The position numbers and the translations under genes were made by a program. 64,000 bases of DNA from Roseibium litorale. Lineage in GTDB: Bacteria > Pseudomonadota > Alphaproteobacteria > Rhizobiales > Stappiaceae. The stretch is from the NCBI RefSeq assembly GCF_014842915.1, contig NZ_JACYXI010000001.1, positions 124,001-188,000 of the forward strand, in the 5' to 3' direction. Numbering within the stretch: the first letter of the stretch is position 1; each line of letters starts with the position of its first letter. The notes below the pieces were generated by a model. That model saw only the letters and a program-made list of their open reading frames with translations, was not told the origin of the DNA and ran no database searches. Shown here in pieces: positions 1 through 8,027 of this stretch.

Positions 1-61
1 ATACACCGTGCTTGCCTATGTGGTGTTCCGAGGCAAGGCGACAGATCTGACCTACGACTGA
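1..61 (+). CDS. C-terminal end of an upstream gene (partial)
   Basis: An open frame enters from the left edge and ends at a TGA at 59-61, giving only about 19 residues that end in ATDLTYD. The stop codon overlaps the GAGGAGG ribosome binding site of the next gene, so the two genes are probably co-transcribed. The tail is too short to identify a family. Confidence 0.5.
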   Translation, partial: YTVLAYVVFRGKATDLTYD

Positions 62-70
62 GGAGGTTCC

Positions 71-835
71 ATGCCTTTGGCCGTTATCCGCCGCCTTCTG
101 CCAGACTGGGGGACGACCTACGGCCCTCCGGATGACACGCCCCGGCCGGCTGTCCTCCTGCTGCATGGATCTGAAGGCGGGCTGTCCGGCTGGAGCAACT
201 GCTACTCGGCAATCCTCGGTGCCTCCGGTTATCTCGTCTATCCGCACAGCTATTCGGCCGGAGGCAATGCCTGGAACGCGGGGTCCATCAAGGACATCGA
301 CCTCAGCCGGACCGTCAAGGCGCTGGAGGCGCTCCGGGCCTTTCCGTACTGCAACGGCCGTGTGGCGCTTTATGGAATTTCCCGTGGCGCCGAGCATGCA
401 TTGCTTGTTGCCACCGGCATGGCCAAACGCGGGCTTGGTCCGCTTCCCGATGCGGTCGCCTGCCTGGCGCCTCCGGATGTTGTCTGCGGTGCTTTCGATG
501 CCCGGTCCTACCGGGACCCGGGCGATCCCGGCTGGCAAGCATGGGACCCGGCCAAAAGAGCCTGGAACTGGGAGGGCAAATACGATGACCTCCTGCCAAC
601 GCAAGAGATCGGCGTGGAAACCTACCCTGGCCCCTTGTTCCTTGCCGCAGGCATGAAGGACACCGTCTGGTCTCCGGACATGTCCCGCCGCCTGGAACAA
701 CGCCGTCTGAAGCATAACCGGCCGGTCGAGGCTCATTATTATGAGAATGAGCACCACGTTCCGGGAAGCAAAGGGGAAAACGAGCACCATCGCCGTCTCC
801 TCGGCTTCCTCGAAAGACATCTGCCATTGCCTTGA
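71..835 (+). CDS. alpha/beta hydrolase, BAAT/dienelactone-hydrolase-like
   Basis: A 254-residue soluble hydrolase with the alpha/beta fold. An oxyanion-hole region HGSEGG lies at residues 32-37, the nucleophile elbow GISRG at 102-106 gives catalytic Ser104, the likely acid is Asp197 (GMKDT) and the likely base is His228 or His229 (ENEHH). The arrangement resembles the C-terminal domain of bile-acid-CoA:amino-acid N-acyltransferase/acyl-CoA thioesterases as well as dienelactone hydrolases. The substrate cannot be read from sequence. The start is well supported by GAGGAGG four bases upstream, overlapping the stop codon of the preceding frame, so it is probably the distal gene of an operon. There is no signal peptide, so it is probably cytoplasmic. 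Confidence 0.75.
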   Translation: MPLAVIRRLLPDWGTTYGPPDDTPRPAVLLLHGSEGGLSGWSNCYSAILGASGYLVYPHSYSAGGNAWNAGSIKDIDLSRTVKALEALRAFPYCNGRVALYGISRGAEHALLVATGMAKRGLGPLPDAVACLAPPDVVCGAFDARSYRDPGDPGWQAWDPAKRAWNWEGKYDDLLPTQEIGVETYPGPLFLAAGMKDTVWSPDMSRRLEQRRLKHNRPVEAHYYENEHHVPGSKGENEHHRRLLGFLERHLPLP

Positions 836-965
836 GAAGGCATAGACGCGCCCGTCATTCCGCGTGACGATTCTCCAGGCTCTGGCAGATCAATCGAGAC
901 CCGTGCTAGAACGGCTTGCGGCTGGAGGCTGCTCGATCTCCTCACCACCCAACGCGGATGAATTC

Positions 966-2228
966 ATGGCGCACGACACCGGCAAGTCCTTGCTTTGCAA
1001 CCTCTTCGACGTTGCCGTGACCTCCGCCAAGCCAGATGCTGTTCTGGCAAACTTTCTGCCGGAAAAGCCTGCCACAGGCCGCGTGGCCGTCGTTGCCGCA
1101 GGCAAGGCCGCTGCAGCGATGGCGGCAGCGCTGGAAGAGGTCTGGGGAGCTTGCGAAGGTCTCGCCCTCACCCGCTATGGCCATGCGGTGCCGACCAAAA
1201 GCATAGAAGTGATCGAGGCAGCGCACCCGGTGCCGGATGAGGCCGGACGGATTGCAGCAGGCCGGATTCTCGATCTCGCCAGCAGCCTGACCGAAGGCGA
1301 CACGCTGGTCACCCTCATCTCTGGCGGCGCGTCAGCGCTGCTGTCCAGGGGAGCGGGCGTAATCAGCCTTGAGGAGAAGGCAGAGCTGACCCGTGCCTTG
1401 CTCGCCTCCGGTGCCGGCATCGGCGAGATGAACACCGTCCGCAGGCACATTTCCGCGATTAAGGGCGGACGGCTGGCAGCTGCGGCCTACCCTGCCCGCT
1501 GCCTGACCTTTGCCATCTCCGATGTGCCTGGCGACCAGCCGGAAATCATCGGTTCCGGCCCAACGGTTGCCGATCCGACCACCCAGGCCCAGGCCAAAGC
1601 GATTCTCGCCAAATACCGCATCGGCGTTCCAGCCAGCATTCAGTCCGTCCTGGAAGATCCGGCCTTCGAAAGCCCGAAGCCTGGCGACGAGAGCCTGTCA
1701 CGCACCGGATTTCACATGATCGCCACGCCGCAAATGGCGCTGGAGGCGGCCAAGGCCGCTGCGCCCTTGCCCTGCCACCTCCTCGGCGATGCGATCGAAG
1801 GGGAAGCCCGGGAGGTCGGCCGCGCCTTTGCGGGCCTTGCACGTGCCGTGAAAGAAGGAAAATCCGCCTTCACAGCACCCTGCCTGCTGCTTTCCGGCGG
1901 AGAGACGACCGTGACCCTGCCAAGGGGCGCCAGTGGCCGCGGCGGCCGCAACGTGGAGTGGCTGATGGGCTTTGCCGAAGGCATTGCCGGGATTGGGGGC
2001 ATTTCCGCTGTCGCAGGCGACACGGACGGCGTGGATGGCGCTGCTGAAGTGGCCGGGGCCTATGCGGACAGCACCACGGCGGACCGGGCCCGGGCAGCCG
2101 GATACAATCTGGACGAAGCCATGGCGGCCTATGATGGCCACGGCTTTTTTGAAAAGCTCGGCGACCAGATCATCACCGGCCCGACCAACACCAATGTCAA
2201 CGACTTCCGGGCAATCCTGATCCGCTGA
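966..2228 (+). CDS. glycerate 2-kinase, MOFRL family (GckA/TtuD-like)
   Basis: A 420-residue member of the MOFRL glycerate kinase family, which phosphorylates D-glycerate to 2-phosphoglycerate; homologues are often misnamed hydroxypyruvate reductase TtuD. Family landmarks are AAGKAAAAMA near the N-terminus, the glycine-rich SGGASALL, GEMNTVRRHISAIKGGRL, the GGETTV segment and SGRGGRNVEW followed by AGDTDGVDGA in the MOFRL domain. I chose the ATG at 966 because homologues begin just before the LLCNLFDVAV helix. An in-frame GTG at 864 would add 34 unsupported residues. It would act in glyoxylate, serine-cycle or tartrate assimilation. The gap from the hydrolase is about 130 bp, so co-transcription is uncertain. 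Confidence 0.85.
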   Translation: MAHDTGKSLLCNLFDVAVTSAKPDAVLANFLPEKPATGRVAVVAAGKAAAAMAAALEEVWGACEGLALTRYGHAVPTKSIEVIEAAHPVPDEAGRIAAGRILDLASSLTEGDTLVTLISGGASALLSRGAGVISLEEKAELTRALLASGAGIGEMNTVRRHISAIKGGRLAAAAYPARCLTFAISDVPGDQPEIIGSGPTVADPTTQAQAKAILAKYRIGVPASIQSVLEDPAFESPKPGDESLSRTGFHMIATPQMALEAAKAAAPLPCHLLGDAIEGEAREVGRAFAGLARAVKEGKSAFTAPCLLLSGGETTVTLPRGASGRGGRNVEWLMGFAEGIAGIGGISAVAGDTDGVDGAAEVAGAYADSTTADRARAAGYNLDEAMAAYDGHGFFEKLGDQIITGPTNTNVNDFRAILIR

Positions 2229-2264
2229 CCTCAGATCCGGCCGGCTGGCAGAAACCCCTCCGCG

Positions 2265-2759
2265 TCAGATCGCGCCCATGGCGGCCAGGGTCGCAAACAG
2301 GATGATGCTGCCGCCGGCGAACACCAGTCCAAACAGGACAGGTCTTGGCAGTTTTTCACCCGCACCGGACGTGGTTTGCGCTGTTCTTATTCCAGCGAGC
2401 CCAGCCAAGAACAGCAACGCCCCCAGAGCCGTTCCGAGCCATTCCAGAAGATAAAGCAGGGCCGGCATCGGTACGGGTGTGACCGGAAAGAGGCCCTGCA
2501 AATCCGCCTGATAGACAGCCACATAGCCAAGACCTGCCAGCGCGCTCAGCCAGAAGCCCCGGCCCTGCCGCCAGACCATATAGGCCAGCACGAAGCTGCC
2601 GAGCCCGAGCACGGTCAGGAACAGATTGAAAGCCCCCAGAATCAGTGCCGTATAGGCGCTGAAGTCCCGGGTTTCAACGAAGCCGCCTGGTATCATCAGG
2701 GCAAGGTTGAGGGCAGAAGCCAGCAGAAGCACGAGCGTGCAGGAGCGGGAGCCAGACAT
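2265..2759 (-). CDS. uncharacterised four- to five-helix membrane protein
   Basis: A 164-residue, very hydrophobic protein with predicted membrane helices near residues 8-28, 36-62, 70-90, 98-122 and 143-163. Charged residues are confined to short loops such as WRQGRGF and GAGEKLPR. No motif points to a transport or enzymatic function. The ATG at 2757-2759 is preceded by GGAGATCCC, a good ribosome binding site. It converges on the glycerate kinase gene with a 36-bp gap. It is a real gene of unknown function, with no same-strand partner nearby. Confidence 0.6.
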   Translation of the reverse strand: MSGSRSCTLVLLLASALNLALMIPGGFVETRDFSAYTALILGAFNLFLTVLGLGSFVLAYMVWRQGRGFWLSALAGLGYVAVYQADLQGLFPVTPVPMPALLYLLEWLGTALGALLFLAGLAGIRTAQTTSGAGEKLPRPVLFGLVFAGGSIILFATLAAMGAI

Positions 2760-3031
2760 GGGATCTCCGGTTTGATCAGAAAGCAGAAACAGCTCCCGGC
2801 CAGCGAAGACTCAATCAACATGATGGCAAAGGAGCAAAGGTGGATGGCAGGGCAAAAGAGCACAGCAATACCGGCTGCACAACCGTTCCCGATAAAACAG
2901 GGCTTCAACCAGTAAAAGCGGCGGACCGGAGCGGGCCAGCCGTGCAAAGCGTTCAGGCGTTCCCCAGTCTGCTCCCCCTGCCCGTCCAGCTTGCGACGGC
3001 GGACGGACAGAGGCTGGCATTCATGCGCAGG

Positions 3032-3670
3032 TTACAGCGCTGTCTTGACGGCTGTCTGCCAGTGGCGATGAAGAGCAGCAATATCGCCGCTGGTCAGGAG
3101 AGGCATCGCCTGCTTCAACTGGTCATCGCTCCAGTCCCACCAGCACATGTCCAGCAGCTTGGCGATATCGGCATCGTCAAAACGCTTTCTGATGATCTTG
3201 GCGGGATTACCGCCGACGATGGCGTAAGGCTCCACATCCTTCGTCACCAGCGCCCGGGTGCCAATTACCGCACCATCCCCGATGGTAACGCCCGGCATGA
3301 AGATCGCCTCGGAACCGATCCAGACGTCATTGCCAATCACCGTGTCACCAGCTGGCCGGTAGCCGTTTTCAGCCCCGGAGAAAAAGGGAACTTCGGACAT
3401 CCAATAGAACGGAAACGTGCTGATCCAGTCGCTTCGATGTCCCTGATTACCAGCCATGATGAAGGCGGCTCCCGAGCCAATTGAGCAGAACGATCCGATA
3501 ATCAGCCTGTCCACCCCTTTGTCGGGCAGGAGAAAGCGGGCGCAGTCGTCGAACCCATGCCCGTGATAATAGCCGGAATAATAGCTGTAACGCCCAACTT
3601 GAATGTTCGGATTGGTGACGAGACGATCAAGGGTGATGCCCCGGAAGGGGCTTTCAAAAACATTGTCCAT
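3032..3670 (-). CDS. catB: CatB-related xenobiotic O-acetyltransferase (type B CAT)
   Basis: A 212-residue hexapeptide-repeat acyltransferase that matches the type B chloramphenicol/xenobiotic acetyltransferase family along its length. Diagnostic segments are [19 protein letters not shown] (residues 20-38), [33 protein letters not shown] with the expected catalytic His at 78, the hexapeptide stretch [18 protein letters not shown], and the C-terminal [14 protein letters not shown]. The family is trimeric and transfers acetyl from acetyl-CoA to hydroxyls of chloramphenicol or other xenobiotics. The ATG at 3670 fits the family N-terminus; an upstream in-frame start at 3709 adds 13 non-homologous residues. 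It is a lone gene with no integron or transposon around it, so it is probably an intrinsic chromosomal copy. Actual drug resistance is not shown. Confidence 0.85.
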   Translation of the reverse strand: MDNVFESPFRGITLDRLVTNPNIQVGRYSYYSGYYHGHGFDDCARFLLPDKGVDRLIIGSFCSIGSGAAFIMAGNQGHRSDWISTFPFYWMSEVPFFSGAENGYRPAGDTVIGNDVWIGSEAIFMPGVTIGDGAVIGTRALVTKDVEPYAIVGGNPAKIIRKRFDDADIAKLLDMCWWDWSDDQLKQAMPLLTSGDIAALHRHWQTAVKTAL

Positions 3671-3965
3671 AGCAGGTACCATACATTTGCAAAGCCGCGC
3701 ATGCGGCAACGCTCCACCCGCCTATTGGCGGACGGTCACTGGCAGGCAATTTCCGCAATTGCTTGCCGGGCGCTCCTCACGTCAAAGACGCGTCAGCGCT
3801 ATGCAGGTGGTACAGTCTGCGGACTTCATGGTGTCATCACACGCGGTTACACAATCAATCACAATATTTGCCGGATTGAATGCCTCAAAATTCAACCGCC
3901 CCCGCAAAACCCAGCCGCGCTCACGCGCCCTTGGGGCAGCATAGATCAGAGATTCAATGGGTAAG

Positions 3966-4055
3966 TGGCGGAGAGGAAGGGATTCGAACCCTCGAGACGG
4001 TTCCCCGTCTACTCCCTTAGCAGGGGAGCGCCTTCGACCACTCGGCCACCTCTCC
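3966..4055 (-). tRNA. tRNA-Ser (anticodon GCU)
   Basis: A complete cloverleaf can be read on the minus strand. The acceptor stem GGAGAGG (4055 downwards) pairs with CCTCTCC, followed by discriminator G and an encoded CCA at 3968-3966. The anticodon stem-loop is CTCCC-CTGCTAA-GGGAG with anticodon GCT, which reads AGC/AGU serine codons. A long variable arm (GAGTAGACGGGGAACCGTCTC region) is typical of class II tRNA-Ser, and the T-arm contains GGTTCGAATCC. Confidence 0.96.
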
Positions 4056-4064
4056 GGTGGCTTT

Positions 4065-4093
4065 CGTTTACGCGGCAAAGGCCCGCAGATCAA
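4065..4093 (-). promoter_or_regulatory. candidate sigma-70 promoter for tRNA-Ser
   Basis: On the minus strand a TTGATC (-35, 4093-4088) is followed after 17 bases by TAAACG (-10, 4070-4065), which ends about 10 bases before the tRNA 5' end. The spacing is ideal but the -10 match is moderate. Confidence 0.4.
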
Positions 4094-4510
4094 GACGTTT
4101 TTGGGCCTGTGGATGTTTTCCAAAGGAACTATGCACTGCAAGCCCCCTAAGCCAAGCAAAGACAGCAGTGCCCCCTTCGCGGATACTGGCGGACGCCCGC
4201 CCCCTGCCCGCGTCTCCAAGTTCGGCGCCCAGCGGACCGGCAAGACTGCGAAAATCAGCGGAAAGAGCCGGTTTATGAAAAGAGTTTAACTTTGGGTCCA
4301 TGGATTTGGTATAAAACGTTCCGCAATGGACTTGTGACTTCTGCGCAGTCAAAGCCAGCAGAACCGGGAACAGCCTGCTGATTGCTGTGATTGGGGCTCC
4401 GGCCGGGCCAGAGCCGGGAAATCGGCATCCGGATAAAAATCAGGTTTCACAATCCCTGCGGGAATCGTAAGATGGTTGCACTTCAGACCCCATTTACGGA
4501 AGCGGGCACG
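4094..4510. other. intergenic stretch without identifiable gene
   Basis: Between the tRNA promoter and the next gene I see no reading frame with coding character, no strong hairpin and no repeat. The last 60 bases hold an in-frame ATG at 4472 that could extend the following gene, but it lacks a ribosome binding site. Confidence 0.5.
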
Positions 4511-4720
4511 ATGGACAATTTGGTTTCGAAACTGGTTGGGCGCTATGGTCAGCCGGGCGGGAAGGCGGCTGCCGATTTCGGCAGCGATGACGGTTTGATA
4601 AGCGACTTGCGCAGGGAACTCGACACGATCGTGCGCGAGCAGGCCCAGAGTTTTCACATCAAGGCCTACACAGCAATTGCCCTGCGTGCCTTCTGGATCT
4701 TGCGGGGCAAGGCAGCATGA
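4511..4720 (+). CDS. small uncharacterised protein, first gene of a coupled trio
   Basis: A 69-residue predicted cytoplasmic protein beginning MDNLVSKLVGRYGQPGG. An acidic stretch (DFGSDDGLISDLRREL) is followed by a helix rich in Ala, Ile and Arg that ends in LRGKAA. I recognise no family. The ATG at 4511 is chosen because GGAAGCGGG lies about 6 bases upstream; in-frame alternatives at 4472 and 4391 have weaker sites. Its stop overlaps the start of the next gene (ATGA at 4717-4720), so the two are translationally coupled. Confidence 0.5.
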   Translation: MDNLVSKLVGRYGQPGGKAAADFGSDDGLISDLRRELDTIVREQAQSFHIKAYTAIALRAFWILRGKAA

Positions 4721-4929
4721 GCGACCTACAGGCATTCATCAGCCGGGAAACCGAGTTTTACGCGGATTATTTCTCCGAAGGCGGATCGCTGGTTTTCTCG
4801 TCTTTTCTTGACGCGGTCCTGTCCGGCTATGACGACAAGATCCACTGCAGTGATTTTACGGAAGACGAACGGGACGAAATCCTGCTTAATGCTCTGCGAA
4901 TGATGCAAATGATGGATATGGCCGTTTAA
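4717..4929 (+). CDS. small acidic uncharacterised protein, second gene of trio
   Basis: A 70-residue acidic, probably helical protein beginning MSDLQAFISRETEFYADYF. It contains an FTEDERDEI segment and ends with a Met-rich tail (RMMQMMDMAV). No signal peptide or membrane helix is seen. Four-base overlap with the gene before (ATGA) and one-base overlap with the gene after (TAATG at 4927-4931) indicate a tightly coupled operon. Function unknown. Confidence 0.55.
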   Translation: MSDLQAFISRETEFYADYFSEGGSLVFSSFLDAVLSGYDDKIHCSDFTEDERDEILLNALRMMQMMDMAV

Positions 4930-5438
4930 TGTTGATCCGCCCAATCGATCCGGCGAACATGAAAGGTTCTGCTGGACGGCGCATAGAGGAAATGTCCAGG
5001 TTTCTGGAGCAGAGCAACGGTCTTTTCCGGACCGATATACCTGACTTTGCCTCGGCGGTGCTTCTATCTTCCAGGGCCTGCGGCGACAGAATCCCGGATA
5101 TTGGCTATGTCGGGGCCCAGAGCTATGTGAAGAAACTGCTTGAAGGCAGCAGCGGCGTCGACTTTGCCAGCAAGGTCCGGGCACAGGACAGCGAGTTTGA
5201 CCGCGCAGCTGCAGCAGGTTTCGCCAAGGCCGCAGAAGGCAAGTCCATATGTGAGCTTGTGGAAACAGAGGTTTCCCTGCCGGGTTTCCGGAACAGGATT
5301 GAGATCAGCTATTACCGGCTGATCTGCCCGCTGAACTTTGGCGGCAAACAGCTGCTGATTAATCTGTCTCTTCCGACACCGTATTGCCAGATATCACGTC
5401 AACTTGAGCGTGATACAGTATATCTTGCGCTGAATTGA
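4929..5438 (+). CDS. uncharacterised protein with a possible PAS-like fold, third gene of trio
   Basis: A 169-residue soluble protein. The pattern of an N-terminal helix, a central IPDIGYVGAQSYVKKLL segment and C-terminal strands (IEISYYRLICPL, KQLLINLSL) is reminiscent of single-domain PAS proteins, but this is a weak visual impression only. Translation is coupled to the gene before it by TAATG. The 3' end overlaps the convergent neighbour by 80 bp, and the last 26 residues fall within that overlap. No signal peptide, no helix-turn-helix and no catalytic motif are visible. Confidence 0.5.
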   Translation: MLIRPIDPANMKGSAGRRIEEMSRFLEQSNGLFRTDIPDFASAVLLSSRACGDRIPDIGYVGAQSYVKKLLEGSSGVDFASKVRAQDSEFDRAAAAGFAKAAEGKSICELVETEVSLPGFRNRIEISYYRLICPLNFGGKQLLINLSLPTPYCQISRQLERDTVYLALN

Positions 5439-6072
5439 ACAGGAACACGTCGTCCTGACGCCGGCCGGGTGGAATGTTGATCCACTTGGTCGCAAACGGG
5501 TAGATGTGTGCCATCGAATAGCACCAGCCAAGCCCCTTGGACACGTGATCCGCCTTCGCCAGAGCGACGGACGCTTGCAGGTCCGGCCAGGACAGCAGCG
5601 ATAAATAGAGGTTCATCCGGGCCAGAAGTGTCATCCGGCGCAGCGAGTTGCGGCCCCTGTAGGTCAGCGAATTGAAGGCATCCCCGTTATAGATCACCCG
5701 CCCCTTGATCGTGGACATGGGCGGACAGGTCCAGGCCGTGTCGATCGGGAACTCCTCCCCGTAAACCCGGCGAAGCTGGGCACGATGAAACTCCAGGTAG
5801 GACAGGTTCCCGGTGTCGAATACCTGGCTGCAGCAGAAGGTGGCGGGATCCCCATCGATTTCCGCGATATGACAAAAGCCGTTGTGGCCGGTGAAGTCGA
5901 AGAACTTGGCTTGAAAGAACGGGGTTACCTCTTTCCCGCGCTCCGTCAGGATCTCCGCCACCCTTGAAAAATCGTGGATCACGCCAACGCGGCATCCTTG
6001 CGCTTCCAATTGCGCCATACAGCGAGAGTAGGCAATTGACAGATCTGCGATTTCCTTAGGCCCTAAGTTCAC
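5359..6072 (-). CDS. uncharacterised conserved-looking protein
   Basis: A 237-residue protein rich in aromatic residues, with segments such as QAKFFDFTGHNGFCHIAEIDGDPAT, FPIDTAWTCPPMSTIKGR and SKGLGWCYSMAHIYPFATKW. I do not recognise the family; the central part may be alpha/beta. The GTG at 6072 is preferred because a purine-rich AGGAAGGTAGGGGG sits just upstream. A TTG at 6093 in the same frame lies over that site. The gene is convergent with, and overlaps by 80 bp, the third gene of the small trio. Confidence 0.55.
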   Translation of the reverse strand: MNLGPKEIADLSIAYSRCMAQLEAQGCRVGVIHDFSRVAEILTERGKEVTPFFQAKFFDFTGHNGFCHIAEIDGDPATFCCSQVFDTGNLSYLEFHRAQLRRVYGEEFPIDTAWTCPPMSTIKGRVIYNGDAFNSLTYRGRNSLRRMTLLARMNLYLSLLSWPDLQASVALAKADHVSKGLGWCYSMAHIYPFATKWINIPPGRRQDDVFLFNSAQDILYHAQVDVISGNTVSEETD

Positions 6073-6486
6073 GGTGCCCCCTACCTTCCTCAAGCTCGTC
6101 CCGATGCCGCATTCTCGCCGTCCTTAGAGCCAGAACATCCTTATGCGCTCATGAGAACGCGCAAAGCAGCTCCAGTTCGTTAAATCAACCGGCTTTTGGG
6201 CATTCCACCAAAGCCGGTTCAACGCCCACCAATCCACCCTGTTGTTTTTAACAGGGAGGCCCCTACCGAAATGGAAAGATGCCCCGAGTGGGGCCATGCA
6301 GGATCCAAATCAGCAGCCAGAGACCATCCCGATCACGTGCAAGAGCAGGCCTTCAAGTACAATGCCAATTGGCCTTGCTTTCGCATGCCGGGTTCATTTT
6401 TCACCCGTAAAATCACAGTTCTGCCGTCAATATCTTGTCGAATTGCAGAACTGGGCACCTTCCACTTGCGAAAAGAACGAGGCTGG
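6073..6486. other. divergent intergenic region, no gene found
   Basis: This 414-bp region separates two divergent genes. Apart from the hairpin at 6187-6219 and a short TTGTTTTTAACAGGG stretch near 6241 I see no gene. Frames that run through it lack ribosome binding sites and coding character. Confidence 0.5.
6187..6219. repeat. 12-bp inverted repeat (AACCGGCTTT...AAAGCCGGTT)
   Basis: AACCGGCTTTTGG at 6187-6199 pairs with CCAAAGCCGGTT at 6208-6219, with a single bulged T and an 8-base loop. It lies between divergent genes, so it is not a terminator for either. It may be a regulator-binding site or a hairpin in the 5' untranslated region of the gene to the right. Confidence 0.6.
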
Positions 6487-7170
6487 ATGACCAAGTTCTT
6501 TGACGTCCAAGCCAGCCGGTACGGCACCAGACATCCGTGGATCGTGTCTGGAGCGGGTCATCTGCTTCTGCTTGCCGCCATCCTGCTGCTTCCGTCCCAG
6601 CGGACCAAACCGGCAAAGCCACCTCTCCAGAAACCGCTCCAGGTAGAACTCGTCGCCCCGGCAGAACTCAGATCCCGCACACATTCCAGCGGCAGTTTGC
6701 CCGGCCTCCGCTCCCGGGAGCCCAGCTCCCGCGAGCTGAAGCCATCCGAAGCCCCCTCCTCTGCTGCAATCGCCGGAAGCCCCCAACTGACCAAAGCGCA
6801 AAGCCTTCTCGCCCAGAGCATTCTCGACAATCCCCAGTCACGGCAGGCACTCGAGAGCCTGGCAACCCTGTCAAGCATAGACAGGCAGGAGCAGCTTTGC
6901 GGGCTTGAGGCTATGGAACAACTGCGGTCTTCCCCGGATCATTTTCTCCCGGAAAGGCTTGTCGCCTATGCGCTGGAGGAGCCCGTCTGGACCGGACAAG
7001 TCATGACTGCGAAGGGCGCGGCGTTCCGGAGCCGGTCGCAATGGTATCAAGTGATCTTCAGATGCGAGATGTCGCCCAGCGGTGGCAGCATCATTGCCTT
7101 TGCGTTCAAGGCCGGTGCTCCCATTCCACGAGAGCGCTGGGAAGACCTCAATCTGCCTCCCACTTTTTGA
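6487..7170 (+). CDS. DUF930 family protein with N-terminal membrane anchor
   Basis: A 227-residue protein. Residues 18-36 form one membrane helix (GAGHLLLLAAILLLP), followed by a Pro/Lys-rich, TonB-like periplasmic linker (KPAKPPLQKPLQVELVAP). The C-terminal half (about 112-225) has DUF930 hallmarks: LSSIDRQEQLCGLEAMEQL, FLPERLVAYAL, GAAFRSRSQWYQVIFRCEMSP and IPRERWEDLNLPP. DUF930 proteins are found mainly in Rhizobiales and have no established function. The TonB-like layout suggests attachment to the inner membrane facing the periplasm. The start at 6487 gives the family-typical N-terminus and follows GAGGC. Confidence 0.8.
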   Translation: MTKFFDVQASRYGTRHPWIVSGAGHLLLLAAILLLPSQRTKPAKPPLQKPLQVELVAPAELRSRTHSSGSLPGLRSREPSSRELKPSEAPSSAAIAGSPQLTKAQSLLAQSILDNPQSRQALESLATLSSIDRQEQLCGLEAMEQLRSSPDHFLPERLVAYALEEPVWTGQVMTAKGAAFRSRSQWYQVIFRCEMSPSGGSIIAFAFKAGAPIPRERWEDLNLPPTF

Positions 7171-7336
7171 AACTTGCAGTCAGCCAGCAGTCCACGCGGC
7201 GGCTATATTGATTGAAAATAAAGAGAAACGGATTGAAAACGGGAGCTGCAGGCTGAAGGCCTGCAGGCTCAGGTAAGGCTGCCGGAAGAGTTTCCGGAAC
7301 GGACCGGCGCATAGACCGTTTGCATGGCCGGGGCCA

Positions 7337-7606
7337 TCAGTGCGCCGACAACCATTCACGGGCGCAACGCTGTGCTTCGGCAATGTCCTCCCGGCTCATC
7401 TCGCCGGAAATTTCCTTGCGGTGCAAAACAGCTTCCCGGTTTCCCTTCAGCGCTGCAATGTTGAACCACTTGTGCGCACTGACGAGATCCGTTGCGCCAT
7501 ACCGGCCGGACGCTGAATCGAGCCCCATCTGAAACAGGATATCGGCGGTCGCGGCCTGGCCGCCCAAAATGGCCATGTCGGCCTGCTGAATATCTAAACG
7601 AGCCAT
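7337..7606 (-). CDS. Sel1-repeat small protein
   Basis: An 89-residue protein starting MARLDIQQADMAILGG. A single Sel1/TPR-like repeat is visible at GATDLVSAHKWFNIAALKGNREAVLHR, preceded by the ILFQMGLDSASGRYG helix and followed by a helix ending in AQRCAREWLSAH. Such single-Sel1 proteins are widely conserved in Rhizobiales with unknown role. The start at 7606 is strongly supported by AGGGAGAG upstream on the minus strand; an upstream in-frame ATG at 7642 would read through that site. Confidence 0.75.
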   Translation of the reverse strand: MARLDIQQADMAILGGQAATADILFQMGLDSASGRYGATDLVSAHKWFNIAALKGNREAVLHRKEISGEMSREDIAEAQRCAREWLSAH

Positions 7607-8027
7607 CTTGCTCTCCCTTTTTATCGCTGATGCGAACTGCATCCCGAAACGCGGTTTGCCCTGGATGACGCTGCGTTTCTTGAGAGTGATCTTGGGATCA
7701 GCGGTTAAAAGTGCCGTTAAAAATTAAAATGAACGGTAAGCAAACAAAGCCATAACAGGGTCTTAAATTCATTCCCCGGTAAGCATGGGTCGGAAGAAAT
7801 CTCAATTTATTCAAGAAACTCTGAGTCAATTCTCGGAAGTAAGTGAAAGGATTTGCTTACCCTGATTTTCATTCCTTCCACTGCGCACCCTTTTTTCGCC
7901 CCCACCGGCGCGCTCCCCTTGCCCCCTTGCCGTTCGTTGAAACGGCGGCACAGAGGCTTCCAAGCGGCCCGCTTTCCGGATAGATTACGTTTCCGTAAAC
8001 GGAAACGCCTTTCAGAGGTCGCTTAAA
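7607..8027. other. AT-richer regulatory intergenic region with repeated GGTAAGCA
   Basis: No gene is seen in this 421-bp region between divergent genes. The octamer GGTAAGCA occurs at 7735-7742 and 7778-7785 and inverted (TGCTTACC) at 7854-7861, in a locally AT-rich background. A perfect palindrome near 7988-8007 is listed separately. Confidence 0.5.
7988..8007. promoter_or_regulatory. palindromic operator candidate (CGTTTCCGT-AA-ACGGAAACG)
   Basis: A perfect 9-bp inverted repeat with a 2-bp centre lies 20 bp upstream of the ATG of the first DUF2147 gene. Size and symmetry suit a dimeric repressor of TetR, LacI or similar type. The regulator is not identifiable in the window. Confidence 0.55.

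Noticed and set aside
3966-4055. tRNA-Ser as an integration (att) site
   Set aside because: No integrase gene and no direct repeat of the tRNA 3' end were seen in the flanking sequence.
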